Counted from the first letter of the stretch, positions 51,905 to 62,212 are shown. The stretch is DNA of 64,000 nucleotides from Kriegella sp963975415 (GCF_963975415.1 NZ_CAXBGN010000009.1:136480-200479), one strand, 5' to 3'. Notes: generated by a model from the sequence alone, not told the origin. A program made the numbers and translations.

Positions 51905-53443
51905 CTAGTAACCCGGATTCTGTGGTGTCAGATTCGGATTGTTGATCATTTCTTGTTCTGGCAAAGGAAATAACAAATGCTTCTCTTGAAGCGCCTGATC
52001 AGAACTTAGGTTTACATGGCCAACAAAATCATCGAAACCTCCGGTTACACTGTTATAGACTTTTCTAAGCCTGACCATATCGAACCAAGTAATCTGCTCG
52101 TACGACAGTTCATGCCATCGCTCTTCCCAAACTGCTTCACGGAAAGAAGCTTGGTCAAAGGCCCCTAGGGCAGGGGTAGTCAATTGGGCCCTATCACGTA
52201 CTCTAGTCAGGGCATCAACAGCAGCTTGGTTAGGGCCACCGACCTCATTTTGCGCCTCTGCATAAATCAATAAAACTTCTGCAAAACGTATGATAGGCAT
52301 GTTCAGATTATCTTTTGCCGTACCAGGAACCCCAAAAGTACCGTTCGCGGTCACATTAAAATGTTTGAAAATGTAAGGGGCCCCCAAATCGAAGAGCTCT
52401 CCAGAACCATTAAGGTAATAACTACTATAGAACCAACCTTCACGATCGACCGCCCTAAGGTCGCCGTCTTCGTAAGAATTGTAGAATTCGATTTCAGGCA
52501 CCGTGCTCCCTGTTCCTGAGGGACCCCTATAGGTCACAGGCTGAAAATTGGGAAACATATTTCCCATAGGGTTCCCGGCCACTTCATCGTTATACTGCAA
52601 ACTGAAAATATGCTCAACGGTATTCCCCAGGCTTTCATCATGAACTTCACCATACGTATCGAACAAATCGATGGGGCCCGCATTGTCGATTACTTCTTTC
52701 GCTTTGCTAGCCGCATCGGCATACCGTGCAGTTTCATTAAGAGGGTTACCGGCCATAGTCAAATAAACCTTGGCCAACAATGACTTGACAGCTGATTGAG
52801 AAACTCTCCCCGTATCATCCGTCCATGCCAATCCTGCACTTTCCGCTTCCAAAAGATCGGCAACGATTAAATCGTAGACCTCTGCCTGGGGCGTACGTAC
52901 TGGCGAAAAATCCTCTGAAGTTGCACTTTGAGACATTGTTATCAATGGTACATCACCCCATAGGCGTACGGCATAAAAATAGGCCCAAGCTCTAAAAAAT
53001 CGTGCCTCACCCAGAACTTTGGCCTTTTCTGTTTCGTCCATTTCAATGTCCGGAACGTTATCAAGTACTAAGTTCGCATTCGCTATAACCCTATAAACAC
53101 CTCTCCACCAATTTCTTACATGAAGTGTATTCGCATCGTAAGACAAGGAGTATAAGTTGTTCAAATCTGAGTTTTGCGCCGTCTGGGTAGTCGATGTTCC
53201 CGTAACCGCCTCTAAAAGTTGCCAGTTCGACGAGAAAATGCCAGCACCATTACCCACAAACCGAGCATCGGCATACACAGCCGCAACAGCTGATTCAGCG
53301 TGTTTCGCCGTAGTATAGAAACTATCGGGCGTTAAGTTAGAGGGGTCAGATTCGTCTAAGAAATCAGAGCAGCCTACTGCCACCAGCAATACCAGCGAGC
53401 AGAGATAAAATTTGCCTATATGTTTTATTATATGAATTTTCAT
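51905..53443 (-). CDS. SusD/RagB-type surface lipoprotein
   Basis: A 512-residue substrate-binding lipoprotein (LVLLVAVGC followed by SDFLDESDPSN). The SusD N-terminal mimic and TPR-like helices are seen, including LGEARFFRAWAYFYAVRLWGDVPLIT and RFAEVLLIYAEAQNEVG, then a C-terminal RagB part with EERWHELSYEQITWFDMVRLR. It forms the lid of the SusC channel. Substrate unknown. It follows susC with a 25-bp gap on the same strand. Confidence 0.96.
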   Translation of the reverse strand: MKIHIIKHIGKFYLCSLVLLVAVGCSDFLDESDPSNLTPDSFYTTAKHAESAVAAVYADARFVGNGAGIFSSNWQLLEAVTGTSTTQTAQNSDLNNLYSLSYDANTLHVRNWWRGVYRVIANANLVLDNVPDIEMDETEKAKVLGEARFFRAWAYFYAVRLWGDVPLITMSQSATSEDFSPVRTPQAEVYDLIVADLLEAESAGLAWTDDTGRVSQSAVKSLLAKVYLTMAGNPLNETARYADAASKAKEVIDNAGPIDLFDTYGEVHDESLGNTVEHIFSLQYNDEVAGNPMGNMFPNFQPVTYRGPSGTGSTVPEIEFYNSYEDGDLRAVDREGWFYSSYYLNGSGELFDLGAPYIFKHFNVTANGTFGVPGTAKDNLNMPIIRFAEVLLIYAEAQNEVGGPNQAAVDALTRVRDRAQLTTPALGAFDQASFREAVWEERWHELSYEQITWFDMVRLRKVYNSVTGGFDDFVGHVNLSSDQALQEKHLLFPLPEQEMINNPNLTPQNPGY

Positions 53444-53468
53444 AATGTTTTATTTAAAATTTGACTTA

Positions 53469-56400
53469 TTAAAGGCCGACTTGTAGACCAATTACAAACG
53501 TTGTTGACTTTGGATATTCGTGCCATTTCATTCCCTGGGAGAAAACATTATTACCCTCACCTCCGCGAATAGGCGTAACCTCAGGGTCTCCAATCAATTC
53601 ATCGTCGACCAATAAAAAGAAGTTTTGGGCCGAAGCGTACAATCGCAATTTGTTCAAATGTAAATTGTCTAACAAATTCTGTTCGAAAGTATACCCAAGC
53701 ATGATGTTTCTACCACGTACGAATGAACCATCTTTGACCCAATGGGAATCAACGTTGGTCACATAACCCGCCCTCGTATCACGCACCTGGGCGATCATTG
53801 TATTCTGATTGTCGGGTGTCCATGCATTCAAAACAGTGGCATAACTATTGGCAAGTGCTTGACGATCTTCACTCGAATGAAGGTTCATATCCATCACATC
53901 GTTACCCCAAGAGTATTGTAGTTCTAATGTAAAATCAATGTTTTTATAGGACACATAGTTCGTAAAAGTTCCCCAAGCCGTGGGATAGCCATTACCGATG
54001 ATAGATCGATCCTCATCATTGATGATGTAATCCCCATTGAAATCCTTATATTTTATATCACCCGGCAATATGGTAAGTCCGTTTCGATAACTAACAAACT
54101 TTGCCGCCTCCTCGGCTTCGTCGGTATTCCAAGTTCCTAAACGCGTTAGACCCCAAAAGGCACCTACCGGCTCACCGACTCTAATAATACTGGTTTCATT
54201 GGTGATACCTGGTCCACCTACGCCGAATATATCAGAGGGCGTGGCCAAGGAAAGCACCTTGTTTCGGTTCATTGAAATGTTGAATGTTGAATTCCAAGTA
54301 ACATTGGCCGTGGCGATATTCTTCGTCGAAAGTCCAAATTCAAAACCCTTATTCTCCATTGACCCTACATTTCTTCGTATGGTCGCATAACCACTTGATT
54401 GCGGTACAGGGGCATCCAATAGCATATCTGTCGTCTTTCTGTAATAGTAGTCAGCTTCCAAGCTTATTCTATTGTCAAAAAGTCCCAATTCCAATCCAAC
54501 GTCATACTGCGCTGTCTTTTCCCATTTCAAATTCGGATTTGCCAAACGATTCAAACCTGTACCCCCGATACGATTATCACCCCAAATAGTGGCATAATTT
54601 GAACTTAGCAGCGATAAGGAAGAATAGGGAGGAATTTCAGAGTTACCGGTAACACCATAACTGGTTCGCAGTTTTAGGTTAGAAATTAGACTGTTATCTA
54701 CAAGAAAGTCTTCATCGGAAACCCTCCACGCAATCGCTGCTGAAGGAAAAAAGGAAAACTTGTTGTTGTCACCAAATTTCGAAGAACCATCAGCCCTGCC
54801 CGTCACCGTAAATAAATACTTGCCATATAGGTTATAATTCAATCTTCCAAAATAGGAATTCAGTGCTTCCCTATCAGCAAAAGATTGTACCGCTATATTA
54901 TCAGACCCAGCACCTAGATTGTTGAATCTAAAGAAATCAGTAGGAAAGTTTCTCGAGTCTGCGTTGACAAAGAATTGATTCGACTGTTGCCAAGATAAAC
55001 CCAATAAGGCAGTAAACGAATTATTTTCATTGATTTCCTTATTATAGGTCAAGTAATTCTCAATCGACCAAAATGTCTGTTTTTCATTACTTGATTGTGC
55101 CCGGGCCACTGCATTATTATCAAGTACGCTATTACGAAATTCATTATTCTCTTGGGTCAGCACGTTGGCACCTATCATGGTTCTCATTTCCAATCCTTCC
55201 ATAATATTGATATTCGAATAAAAACTACCAGCCGTAGTCTGTGTATTCAGAATGTACTCGTTATTTTCTAACCAGTTAACCGAGTTTCGGGTACCTTCCG
55301 CAAAGGGGTAGTCCCTGTTATTGGCATACAGGCCTTCCAGTGGTCCTCCCGTATGTTTTACAGGATAGAAGGGATAATCCTCTACCATTCTGCGTGGCAC
55401 TTGGTCGTTGGTATCGGCCAAATTTTCGGTTTGGTTATTATAACTCAAAGATCCGCCAATTTTCAACCAAGGTTTGATTTGATCATCGATTGAAAACCGT
55501 CCGGAATAACGTTTTAAATACGTGTTTTTTAAAAGACCTTGATCGTCTCTAATTCCAAGGGAAATGGCATACGTGGTTCTTTCATTACCTCCAGAAAAAC
55601 CCAGTTGATGGTTTTGAGACAGTCTGTGCTGTGTTACTTCCTTTGACCAATCGGTATCATAGATGGCCCTACCATCGCTATCAAAAAGATAAGCTACGTT
55701 CGGATTAGCTCTTTTTAGGCTGGGCTCATACTGCGCGTATTCTCCGGCCGCCCATCCTTCAGGGTCGAATTTCTCTGTGTTCTCCCAAGAAAGTTGCTCT
55801 ATCATGGCATACTGTTCTGAATTCAGAACCTTGGCCCTATTGGGTCCGAACTGATTGACACTATATTGTACATCATAGGTAACTCGACCTTGTCCGGCCC
55901 GGCCCCGCTTAGTTGTGACCAAAATAACCCCGTTCGCTCCCCGCGCACCATAGATAGCAGTAGAAGACGCGTCTTTAAGCACCTCTATCGAAACGACGTC
56001 GTTCGGGTTTAAATAATCTATCGCTGAACTAAAATTAGCTTGATTACCCTGTGGTAATTGCACCCCGTCTACCACGTAAAGCGGGTTGTTCGAAGAGTTT
56101 ATCGAACTAAAACCCCTAACCCTGATATTTGACTTTCCGCCCGGGCGCCCCGAGTTGGTGTTCACTTGAACTCCGGCAATTTTACCAGATAAGGCCTGGT
56201 TCAACGAAGTAGCCGGACGCTCTTGAAGTTGATCGGCATCGACTTGGCCGACAGCACCGGTAAGGTCTGATTTTTTCTGGCTACCATAACCGATCAAAAC
56301 CACTTCTTCAAGTTGGCTAGCATCTTCTTCCATGGTCACGTTCACGGTCAAATTCCCGCTCACGGCCACTTCCGCAGTTTTATACCCCAAATAACTAAAA

Positions 56401-56612
56401 ATCAGGGTAGCGTCGTTGTTCACATTGGTCAATGTGTAATTACCATCAAAATCAGTTTGCGTACCGTTCGTAGTTCCCTTAACTAATACGTTCGCACCTG
56501 ATAATGGACCCATTCCATCAGAAACGTTTCCAGTTACTGTTTGTGCCTTTGCCAGTGAGAAACATAGAAATGCGCCCATAAGCAAACAGCTTTTCATTAG
56601 AGTGTTCTTCAT
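53469..56612 (-). CDS. SusC/RagA-type TonB-dependent outer-membrane transporter
   Basis: A 1047-residue transporter. Seen in order are a Sec signal (FLCFSLAKAQ), a carboxypeptidase D regulatory-like domain (VTGNVSDGMGPLSGANVLVKG), a TonB box region near residue 110 (EVVLIGYGSQKK), the plug (RPATSLNQALSGKIAGVQVN, IRVRGFSS) and a 22-strand barrel ending in FVIGLQVGL. It imports a glycan or similar nutrient together with SusD. There is no regulator, sulfatase or glycoside hydrolase gene next to it. Confidence 0.96.
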   Translation of the reverse strand: MKNTLMKSCLLMGAFLCFSLAKAQTVTGNVSDGMGPLSGANVLVKGTTNGTQTDFDGNYTLTNVNNDATLIFSYLGYKTAEVAVSGNLTVNVTMEEDASQLEEVVLIGYGSQKKSDLTGAVGQVDADQLQERPATSLNQALSGKIAGVQVNTNSGRPGGKSNIRVRGFSSINSSNNPLYVVDGVQLPQGNQANFSSAIDYLNPNDVVSIEVLKDASSTAIYGARGANGVILVTTKRGRAGQGRVTYDVQYSVNQFGPNRAKVLNSEQYAMIEQLSWENTEKFDPEGWAAGEYAQYEPSLKRANPNVAYLFDSDGRAIYDTDWSKEVTQHRLSQNHQLGFSGGNERTTYAISLGIRDDQGLLKNTYLKRYSGRFSIDDQIKPWLKIGGSLSYNNQTENLADTNDQVPRRMVEDYPFYPVKHTGGPLEGLYANNRDYPFAEGTRNSVNWLENNEYILNTQTTAGSFYSNINIMEGLEMRTMIGANVLTQENNEFRNSVLDNNAVARAQSSNEKQTFWSIENYLTYNKEINENNSFTALLGLSWQQSNQFFVNADSRNFPTDFFRFNNLGAGSDNIAVQSFADREALNSYFGRLNYNLYGKYLFTVTGRADGSSKFGDNNKFSFFPSAAIAWRVSDEDFLVDNSLISNLKLRTSYGVTGNSEIPPYSSLSLLSSNYATIWGDNRIGGTGLNRLANPNLKWEKTAQYDVGLELGLFDNRISLEADYYYRKTTDMLLDAPVPQSSGYATIRRNVGSMENKGFEFGLSTKNIATANVTWNSTFNISMNRNKVLSLATPSDIFGVGGPGITNETSIIRVGEPVGAFWGLTRLGTWNTDEAEEAAKFVSYRNGLTILPGDIKYKDFNGDYIINDEDRSIIGNGYPTAWGTFTNYVSYKNIDFTLELQYSWGNDVMDMNLHSSEDRQALANSYATVLNAWTPDNQNTMIAQVRDTRAGYVTNVDSHWVKDGSFVRGRNIMLGYTFEQNLLDNLHLNKLRLYASAQNFFLLVDDELIGDPEVTPIRGGEGNNVFSQGMKWHEYPKSTTFVIGLQVGL

Positions 56613-56690
56613 AATATAAATGTTGTTAGTTGACCGATAAATGTAGTATTTTACCTTTAGTGTCTCATGAATTTTCTGTTAAAGAATTGT

Positions 56691-56707
56691 TAATACCATA
56701 AGTATTA
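56691..56707. promoter_or_regulatory. Palindrome in the susC/symporter divergent promoter region
   Basis: TAATAC (56691-56696) and GTATTA (56702-56707) are exact inverted arms with a 5-base spacer, in the 163-bp gap between the susC start (56612, minus) and the symporter start (56776, plus). Placement suggests an operator for a regulator of both genes, unproven. Confidence 0.3.
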
Positions 56708-56775
56708 TCAGTGTTTTCAACTACTACAAACTGTGTGAAAAGTTTTTGTACTTTGCAGTTTCAAACCAATATTTT

Positions 56776-58245
56776 ATGACGTCGACCAACATACTTTTGC
56801 TCATCGGAGGCTACTTTTTACTACTGCTTCTGATTTCTTATTTTACGGGTAAAAATGATTCCAATGAAGATTTCTTCAAAGCTGGAAATCAATCTCCATG
56901 GTATTTGGTTGCCTTCGGAATGATCGGTGCCTCACTTTCGGGGGTAACGTTTATTTCGGTTCCTGGTTGGGTCGCCGATTCGCAGTTTAGTTATATGCAA
57001 GTCGTTTTCGGGTATTTGGCCGGGTATTTTGTTATCGCCTATATTTTGATGCCGATCTATTACCGTTTCAACGTCACGTCTATTTATGAATACCTGGCGC
57101 AACGTTTTGGTGTTATCAGTTATAAGGTGGGGGCTGTTTCCTTTTTTATATCACGCGTATTGGGTGCATCTTTTAGATTATTTTTAGTCGCTATTGTACT
57201 TCAGCAATTCGTATTCGATGATTTGGGCATTCGTTTCGAATTTACGGTTACACTTTCAATATTACTTATTTGGATTTACACCTTTAAAGGCGGCATAAAA
57301 ACAATCGTCTGGACAGACACTCTCCAGACTCTTTTTATGCTTTTATCAGTTGGCTTTTCTATTTATTTCATCAATGAAAAACTCGACTGGAGTCTTTCTG
57401 AGTTCTTGGTTTCAGATGAATTGGCAGAATACAATAAAATATTGTTCACCGATGATTTCTTCAACAAGAACTATTTTGTCAAATCTTTTTTGGGCGGCAT
57501 GTTCATCACAATTTGTATGACTGGACTTGACCAAGATATGATGCAGAAGAACTTGACCTGCAAATCATTAAAGGATGCACAAAAGAATATGGTATCATTC
57601 AGTCTTGTTCTTGTAGTCGTAAATTTTGCCTTTCTACTTCTGGGCGCATTACTTTTTATCTATACAAACAAATTCGATGTGGCCATACCATTAATGGATG
57701 GCACACCTAAATCTGATCTACTTTTCCCTGAAATAGCATTGAACAGCGGCCTTGATATGATTGTGGCCATAACATTCATGTTAGGTCTTATTGCAGCAGC
57801 GTACAGTAGCGCCGACAGTGCACTTACTTCGTTGACCACTTCATTCTGTGTCGATTTTCTGGGTATAGCTAAGAAGCCCCAAAACATACAGAAAAAAATG
57901 CGCAAACGCACACATATAGGTATGAGTTTGCTTTTAATCATAGTGGTTATCATTTTTAAGCATATTCTAGACAGAAACGTTATCGATGGGCTACTCACGG
58001 TAGCCACCTACACCTATGGTCCGTTACTGGGGCTTTTCGCCTTTGGAATTTTGACAAAATACGAAGTTCGCGATAAATATGTTTGGATTGTCGCCCTAAT
58101 ATCGGTAGGAAGCATTGTGTTAATGGCCAACATTCCTGCTGAAACGCTAGGAGGTTATCAAGTTGGTTATGAGCTTTTACCCGTAAACGGATTGCTAACT
58201 TTTTTGGGATTATGGTTAATCAAACGGAAAAAGCCGATTTCATGA
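56776..58245 (+). CDS. Sodium:solute symporter (SSS/SLC5 family)
   Basis: The ATG at 56776 gives MTSTNILLLIGGYFLLLLL; the upstream frame from 56746 is not needed. A 489-residue inner-membrane transporter with about 13 helices. Signatures are FGMIGASLSGVTFISVPGWV near residue 50 and QDMMQKNLTCKSLKDAQKN in the seventh-helix region, plus SSADSALTSLTTSF. It likely imports a sugar or other solute with sodium, perhaps the product delivered by the divergent SusC/SusD pair. Confidence 0.93.
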   Translation: MTSTNILLLIGGYFLLLLLISYFTGKNDSNEDFFKAGNQSPWYLVAFGMIGASLSGVTFISVPGWVADSQFSYMQVVFGYLAGYFVIAYILMPIYYRFNVTSIYEYLAQRFGVISYKVGAVSFFISRVLGASFRLFLVAIVLQQFVFDDLGIRFEFTVTLSILLIWIYTFKGGIKTIVWTDTLQTLFMLLSVGFSIYFINEKLDWSLSEFLVSDELAEYNKILFTDDFFNKNYFVKSFLGGMFITICMTGLDQDMMQKNLTCKSLKDAQKNMVSFSLVLVVVNFAFLLLGALLFIYTNKFDVAIPLMDGTPKSDLLFPEIALNSGLDMIVAITFMLGLIAAAYSSADSALTSLTTSFCVDFLGIAKKPQNIQKKMRKRTHIGMSLLLIIVVIIFKHILDRNVIDGLLTVATYTYGPLLGLFAFGILTKYEVRDKYVWIVALISVGSIVLMANIPAETLGGYQVGYELLPVNGLLTFLGLWLIKRKKPIS

Positions 58246-58332
58246 AGAACATATCCCATAAAATAAAAATCAACAGCTTCTTATTGAACTTTAAACAGCT
58301 ATAAGAATTTTCCTCAGAATTTACACTACAAA

Positions 58333-58692
58333 TCAATATTGATTTGTAGCCAATAGAACCAGCGTACACGCTACCTCAACACCTATACCATTGTTTCTAA
58401 GTATCTTATAAAATTCCTCGTTTTCGGTTCCAGGATTGAAAATAACGCGCTTTGGACGTAATTTTACAATATCCTCGTAATAATCGGGTTGCCGAGCCGA
58501 ATTAATATATAAAGTAATGGTATGTATATTTTGAAAACCGCCTAAATTTGTCTTTATTTGAACTCCATCAATTTCACCAGTTTTTAAACCAAATGCTTTT
58601 GTCTCAATGTTATGGTTCAATAGGCGTTTTACAGCCAAGTTACTATAGCGGTTCGATTTTAGAGAAGCTCCGAAGACGAGAGTTTTTCGCAT
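58333..58692 (-). CDS. CoA-binding domain (Rossmann) protein
   Basis: A 119-residue single Rossmann domain of the CoA_binding_2 type: TLVFGASLKSNRYSNLAVKRL with a glycine loop at the start, and a late KRVIFNPGTENEEF. Members are often stand-alone; the ligand may be CoA or a nucleotide. Function unknown. It follows the symporter convergently with an 88-bp gap. Confidence 0.85.
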   Translation of the reverse strand: MRKTLVFGASLKSNRYSNLAVKRLLNHNIETKAFGLKTGEIDGVQIKTNLGGFQNIHTITLYINSARQPDYYEDIVKLRPKRVIFNPGTENEEFYKILRNNGIGVEVACTLVLLATNQY

Positions 58693-58851
58693 TACTGGAT
58701 GGATTGTGTTAAAGTTTAGTGAAGACTGTTATTTTTTCGAACAAATTACGTCTATTATGTAGGCGCTCAATTATAATAATATGGTCATTGATAATGTTGT
58801 ATGTTTATAGTTAATGGTTAGTGTTTAGTATAGCGGCATCAATGACAGAAA

Positions 58852-58871
58852 CCCTGACGGAAACGTCAGGG
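58852..58871. terminator. Terminator hairpin after the FabH-like gene
   Basis: CCCTGACG (58852-58859) and CGTCAGGG (58864-58871) form a perfect 8-bp stem with a GAAA loop, about 36 bp past the stop codon at 58908 on the minus strand. T-rich sequence lies on both sides; the plus-strand T tract is stronger. Confidence 0.7.
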
Positions 58872-58907
58872 TTTTGTGTTTTTAGAACTTTTCGCTAATA
58901 TTCAAAA

Positions 58908-59915
58908 CTACCATTTAATAATAGCACTTCCCCATGTAAATCCACTTCCAAAAGCTGCCAAAACAACCAGGTCGCCATCATTAACTTTGCCAGACTCCCA
59001 AGCTTCAGTGAGTGCAATGGGTATAGATGCTGCTGTAGTATTCCCATATTTCATGATATTATTAAAGACTTGGTCATCGCCCAACCCGAACTTCTTTTGA
59101 ATGAACTGTGAAATTCTTAGATTGGCCTGATGTGGCACTAACATATCAATATCTGTCGGAGCCAAATTATTCTTCTGCAAACCTTCCACAATTACTTCGC
59201 TAAAGCGTACGACCGCATTTTTAAAGACAAACTGGCCATTCATATAAGGAAAATACGATTCATCATCGGGGTTATTATCGTCAATGATATCATTTACCCA
59301 CCGCTTACCCATGCCCGGAGCAATTAGGGCAAGTTCTTCGGCATGCTGTCCTTCAGAATGCATATGGGTAGATAAAATTCCTTTGCCGGTATCTTCTTCC
59401 CTACTTACAACGGCTGCTCCGGCACCATCTCCAAAAATCACGGAAACCCCTCTACCCCTTGTGGTCATATCCAACCCATGGGAATGCACTTCAGATCCAA
59501 TAACCAGAATATTTTTATACATCCCTGTTTTAATATATTGATCGGCAACGGAAAGCGCATATATAAATCCCGAACATTGATTTCTAACATCTAACGCCCC
59601 TATGGTCTTTATCTCGAGATCACGCTGCACCAAAACTCCCGGACCGGGGAAATAGTAATCGGGGCTTAAAGTGGCAAAAACAATGAAATCGATATCATCT
59701 TTATCTATACCCGAACGCTCAATTGCTATTTTTGCGGCCTTGACTCCCATAGTCGTCGTCGTATCCTTGCCTTTTGTAACGTGACGACGTTCTTTGATTC
59801 CGGTACGCTCTTGGATCCAAGCATCATTGGTATCCATTATTTTCGACAGATCATCATTGGTGACCACTTTGTCAGGCACATAGTACCCCAATCCCGTTAT
59901 TTTTGAGTTGTACAT
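58908..59915 (-). CDS. 3-oxoacyl-ACP synthase III-like (KASIII) enzyme
   Basis: A 335-residue condensing enzyme. The catalytic triad residues are visible: Cys in NQCSGFIYAL, His in VPHQANLRIS and Asn in YGNTTAASIP. KASIII starts fatty acid synthesis by joining acetyl-CoA with malonyl-ACP. It closely follows the FabH layout, but Bacteroidota often carry several, and the one beside accD/plsX elsewhere may be the housekeeping copy, so specificity is left open. Confidence 0.9.
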   Translation of the reverse strand: MYNSKITGLGYYVPDKVVTNDDLSKIMDTNDAWIQERTGIKERRHVTKGKDTTTTMGVKAAKIAIERSGIDKDDIDFIVFATLSPDYYFPGPGVLVQRDLEIKTIGALDVRNQCSGFIYALSVADQYIKTGMYKNILVIGSEVHSHGLDMTTRGRGVSVIFGDGAGAAVVSREEDTGKGILSTHMHSEGQHAEELALIAPGMGKRWVNDIIDDNNPDDESYFPYMNGQFVFKNAVVRFSEVIVEGLQKNNLAPTDIDMLVPHQANLRISQFIQKKFGLGDDQVFNNIMKYGNTTAASIPIALTEAWESGKVNDGDLVVLAAFGSGFTWGSAIIKW

Positions 59916-60297
59916 TTTACGGTTTATTTTAGTTTAGAGAACCTTATTTTAATACTTATTTAAGCATGCCACCCCTTTCAATCAGCGCTGTTTTTCGCTA
60001 AACGAAACGCATGAGTCAATCAAAATCTGTAAATACTGATTTTATTCTGATAAAACTTCAAGTGATACACTTTTCCCTATTAGCAAATGCAATATAGTAA
60101 GAATGCCAATTTTTTATTCGATTATCTAAAATAAGTAAAAAAGGCGTGACAATATCAAAATACCAACGAACCCAAGAAAGGTGTCAGTTTGTCATTTAAA
60201 CCGAGTCTGGTATTTTTTTTGACTCATATGATGCGAAAAGAGGGCTAAATGCTTTTTTCATTAATAAGTAGAATTCAAAATAATAAATTATAGAACT
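59916..60297. other. Divergent promoter region of the KASIII gene and htpG
   Basis: No gene in 382 bp. The htpG-proximal part holds a TGTCA repeat (60183-60195) and a -24/-12-like element (60209-60225), listed separately. The other half is AT-rich, and no firm promoter for the KASIII gene was identified. Confidence 0.4.
60183..60225 (+). promoter_or_regulatory. Sigma-54-like promoter candidate upstream of htpG
   Basis: TGTCA is repeated with a 3-base gap at 60183-60195. Downstream, TGGTATTTTTTTTGACT (60209-60225) places GG and GA with 10 bases between, the spacing of a -24/-12 promoter (consensus TGGCAC-N5-TTGC), but with T for C and A for C in key places. It would start RNA about 60 bp before the htpG ATG at 60298. 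A housekeeping promoter cannot be excluded. Confidence 0.35.
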
Positions 60298-62187
60298 ATG
60301 GCTACAGGTAAAATCAATGTTTCAGTTGAAAACATATTTCCACTTATCAAGAAGTTTTTATACAGCGACCATGAAATATTCTTGCGAGAACTTATATCTA
60401 ATGCAACAGATGCCACACTAAAATTAAAACATCTTACTTCCATTGGCGAGGCTAAAGTCGAGTATGGAAATCCTAGAATACAGGTAAAAGTCGATAAGGA
60501 AGGTAAAAAGATCCATGTAATCGACCAAGGTATCGGTATGACCGAGGAAGAAGTAAAAAAATACATCAACGAAGTTGCCTTTTCCGGGGCAGAAGAATTT
60601 TTGGACAAATACAAGGATTCTGGCAAAGACTCTGGAATTATTGGCCATTTCGGACTTGGTTTTTATTCTGCCTTTATGGTGGCAGACAAGGTCGAAATTA
60701 TTTCAAAAAGCTTTAAAGATGAACCTGCTATCCATTGGACCTGTGATGGATCTCCTGAATTTGATTTAAAAAAGGGTGAGAAAGAGGATAGAGGTACCGA
60801 GATTATACTTCACATTGCAGAAGATTCTACTGAATTTCTTGAAGACAGTCGAATCGATGCGTTATTGAGCAAGTACAACAAATTTATGCCAGTACCTATT
60901 CAATTCGGTACTAAAACGGAAACGCTTCCTAAACCTGAGGGTGCCAAGGAAGAAGATCCGGCCCCTACCCAAGAGGTCGATAATATTATTAACAACCCGA
61001 ACCCGGCGTGGACAAAACAACCATCCGATTTAGAAAATGACGATTACAAGAACTTCTACAGGGAACTATATCCTATGCAGTTCGAAGAGCCCTTGTTTCA
61101 TATTCATTTAAATGTTGATTATCCGTTCAACCTTACCGGTATTCTTTATTTTCCACGACTGACCAATGATCTTAATGTTCAAAAAGACAAAATTCAGCTC
61201 TATCAGAATCAAGTTTTTGTTACCGACAATGTTGAGGGTATCGTACCAGAGTTCTTGACAATGCTACGTGGAGTTATCGATTCTCCAGATATTCCATTGA
61301 ACGTTTCACGTTCGTATCTTCAAGCCGATGGAGCCGTAAAGAAAATATCGAGTTATATCACTAGAAAGGTAGCCGACAAATTGAGTTCATTGTTCAAAAA
61401 CAATCGAGAAGATTTTGAGAAGAAATGGAATGATATTAAAATCGTTATAGAATATGGAATGCTTTCCGAAGAAAAATTCTTCGAAAAAGCCGACAAATTT
61501 GCGTTGTACCCAACGGTAGATGGCCACTACTTTACTTTTGAGGAGTTACAGAAAAAAATAAAGGGCAACCAGACCGACAAAGATGATAAATTGGTCATAT
61601 TGTATGCATCTGACAAAGAATCACAACACAGCTACATCGAGGCGGCCAAGGCCAAAGGTTTCGAAGTTTTGTTGATGGACTCTCCTATTATTGGTCACTT
61701 GATGCAAAAGTTGGAAACATCAAAAGAGAAAATTTCTTTTGCACGTGTAGATGCCGATCATTTGGATAATCTTATCAAAAAAGAAGACGCACAAATCTCA
61801 AAGCTTTCCGATGAAGAAAAAGAGGCCTTAAAAAAGAATCTCGAAGAGGTTATCGAAAACAAAAGCTACACCGTTCAGTTGGAGGCAATGGATAGCAGCG
61901 CATCACCATTCATTATTACCGAGCCAGAATTCTTGAGACGAATGAAAGAAATGCAACAGACCGGTGGAGGCGGTGGTATGTTCGGTATGGGTAATATGCC
62001 TGAAATGTACAACCTCATCGTCAACACCAATCACGAACTCGTTGGCGAAATTCTAAATACCAAGACGGCTAAAAAACGGGAGCGCCTAATCAATCAGTCG
62101 TTAGATCTTGCTCGCTTGTCAAAAGGGCTTCTAAAAGGTGAAGAGCTTACAAACTTCATTAAGCGAAGCTACGAAATGGTAAAATAA
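60298..62187 (+). CDS. htpG: Molecular chaperone HtpG (Hsp90)
   Basis: A 629-residue bacterial Hsp90. The N-terminal GHKL ATPase domain has LRELISNATDA, DQGIGMTEEEV and GHFGLGFYSAFMV. The middle and C-terminal domains are present, with FPRLTNDLNVQKDKIQ and NVSRSYLQAD. The C-terminus lacks the eukaryotic MEEVD, as expected. An acidic insert is seen near residues 205-235. Usually induced by heat; the promoter candidate upstream may reflect that. Confidence 0.97.
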   Translation: MATGKINVSVENIFPLIKKFLYSDHEIFLRELISNATDATLKLKHLTSIGEAKVEYGNPRIQVKVDKEGKKIHVIDQGIGMTEEEVKKYINEVAFSGAEEFLDKYKDSGKDSGIIGHFGLGFYSAFMVADKVEIISKSFKDEPAIHWTCDGSPEFDLKKGEKEDRGTEIILHIAEDSTEFLEDSRIDALLSKYNKFMPVPIQFGTKTETLPKPEGAKEEDPAPTQEVDNIINNPNPAWTKQPSDLENDDYKNFYRELYPMQFEEPLFHIHLNVDYPFNLTGILYFPRLTNDLNVQKDKIQLYQNQVFVTDNVEGIVPEFLTMLRGVIDSPDIPLNVSRSYLQADGAVKKISSYITRKVADKLSSLFKNNREDFEKKWNDIKIVIEYGMLSEEKFFEKADKFALYPTVDGHYFTFEELQKKIKGNQTDKDDKLVILYASDKESQHSYIEAAKAKGFEVLLMDSPIIGHLMQKLETSKEKISFARVDADHLDNLIKKEDAQISKLSDEEKEALKKNLEEVIENKSYTVQLEAMDSSASPFIITEPEFLRRMKEMQQTGGGGGMFGMGNMPEMYNLIVNTNHELVGEILNTKTAKKRERLINQSLDLARLSKGLLKGEELTNFIKRSYEMVK

Positions 62188-62212
62188 ACCGTATATATAG
62201 CGTTAATAATAG

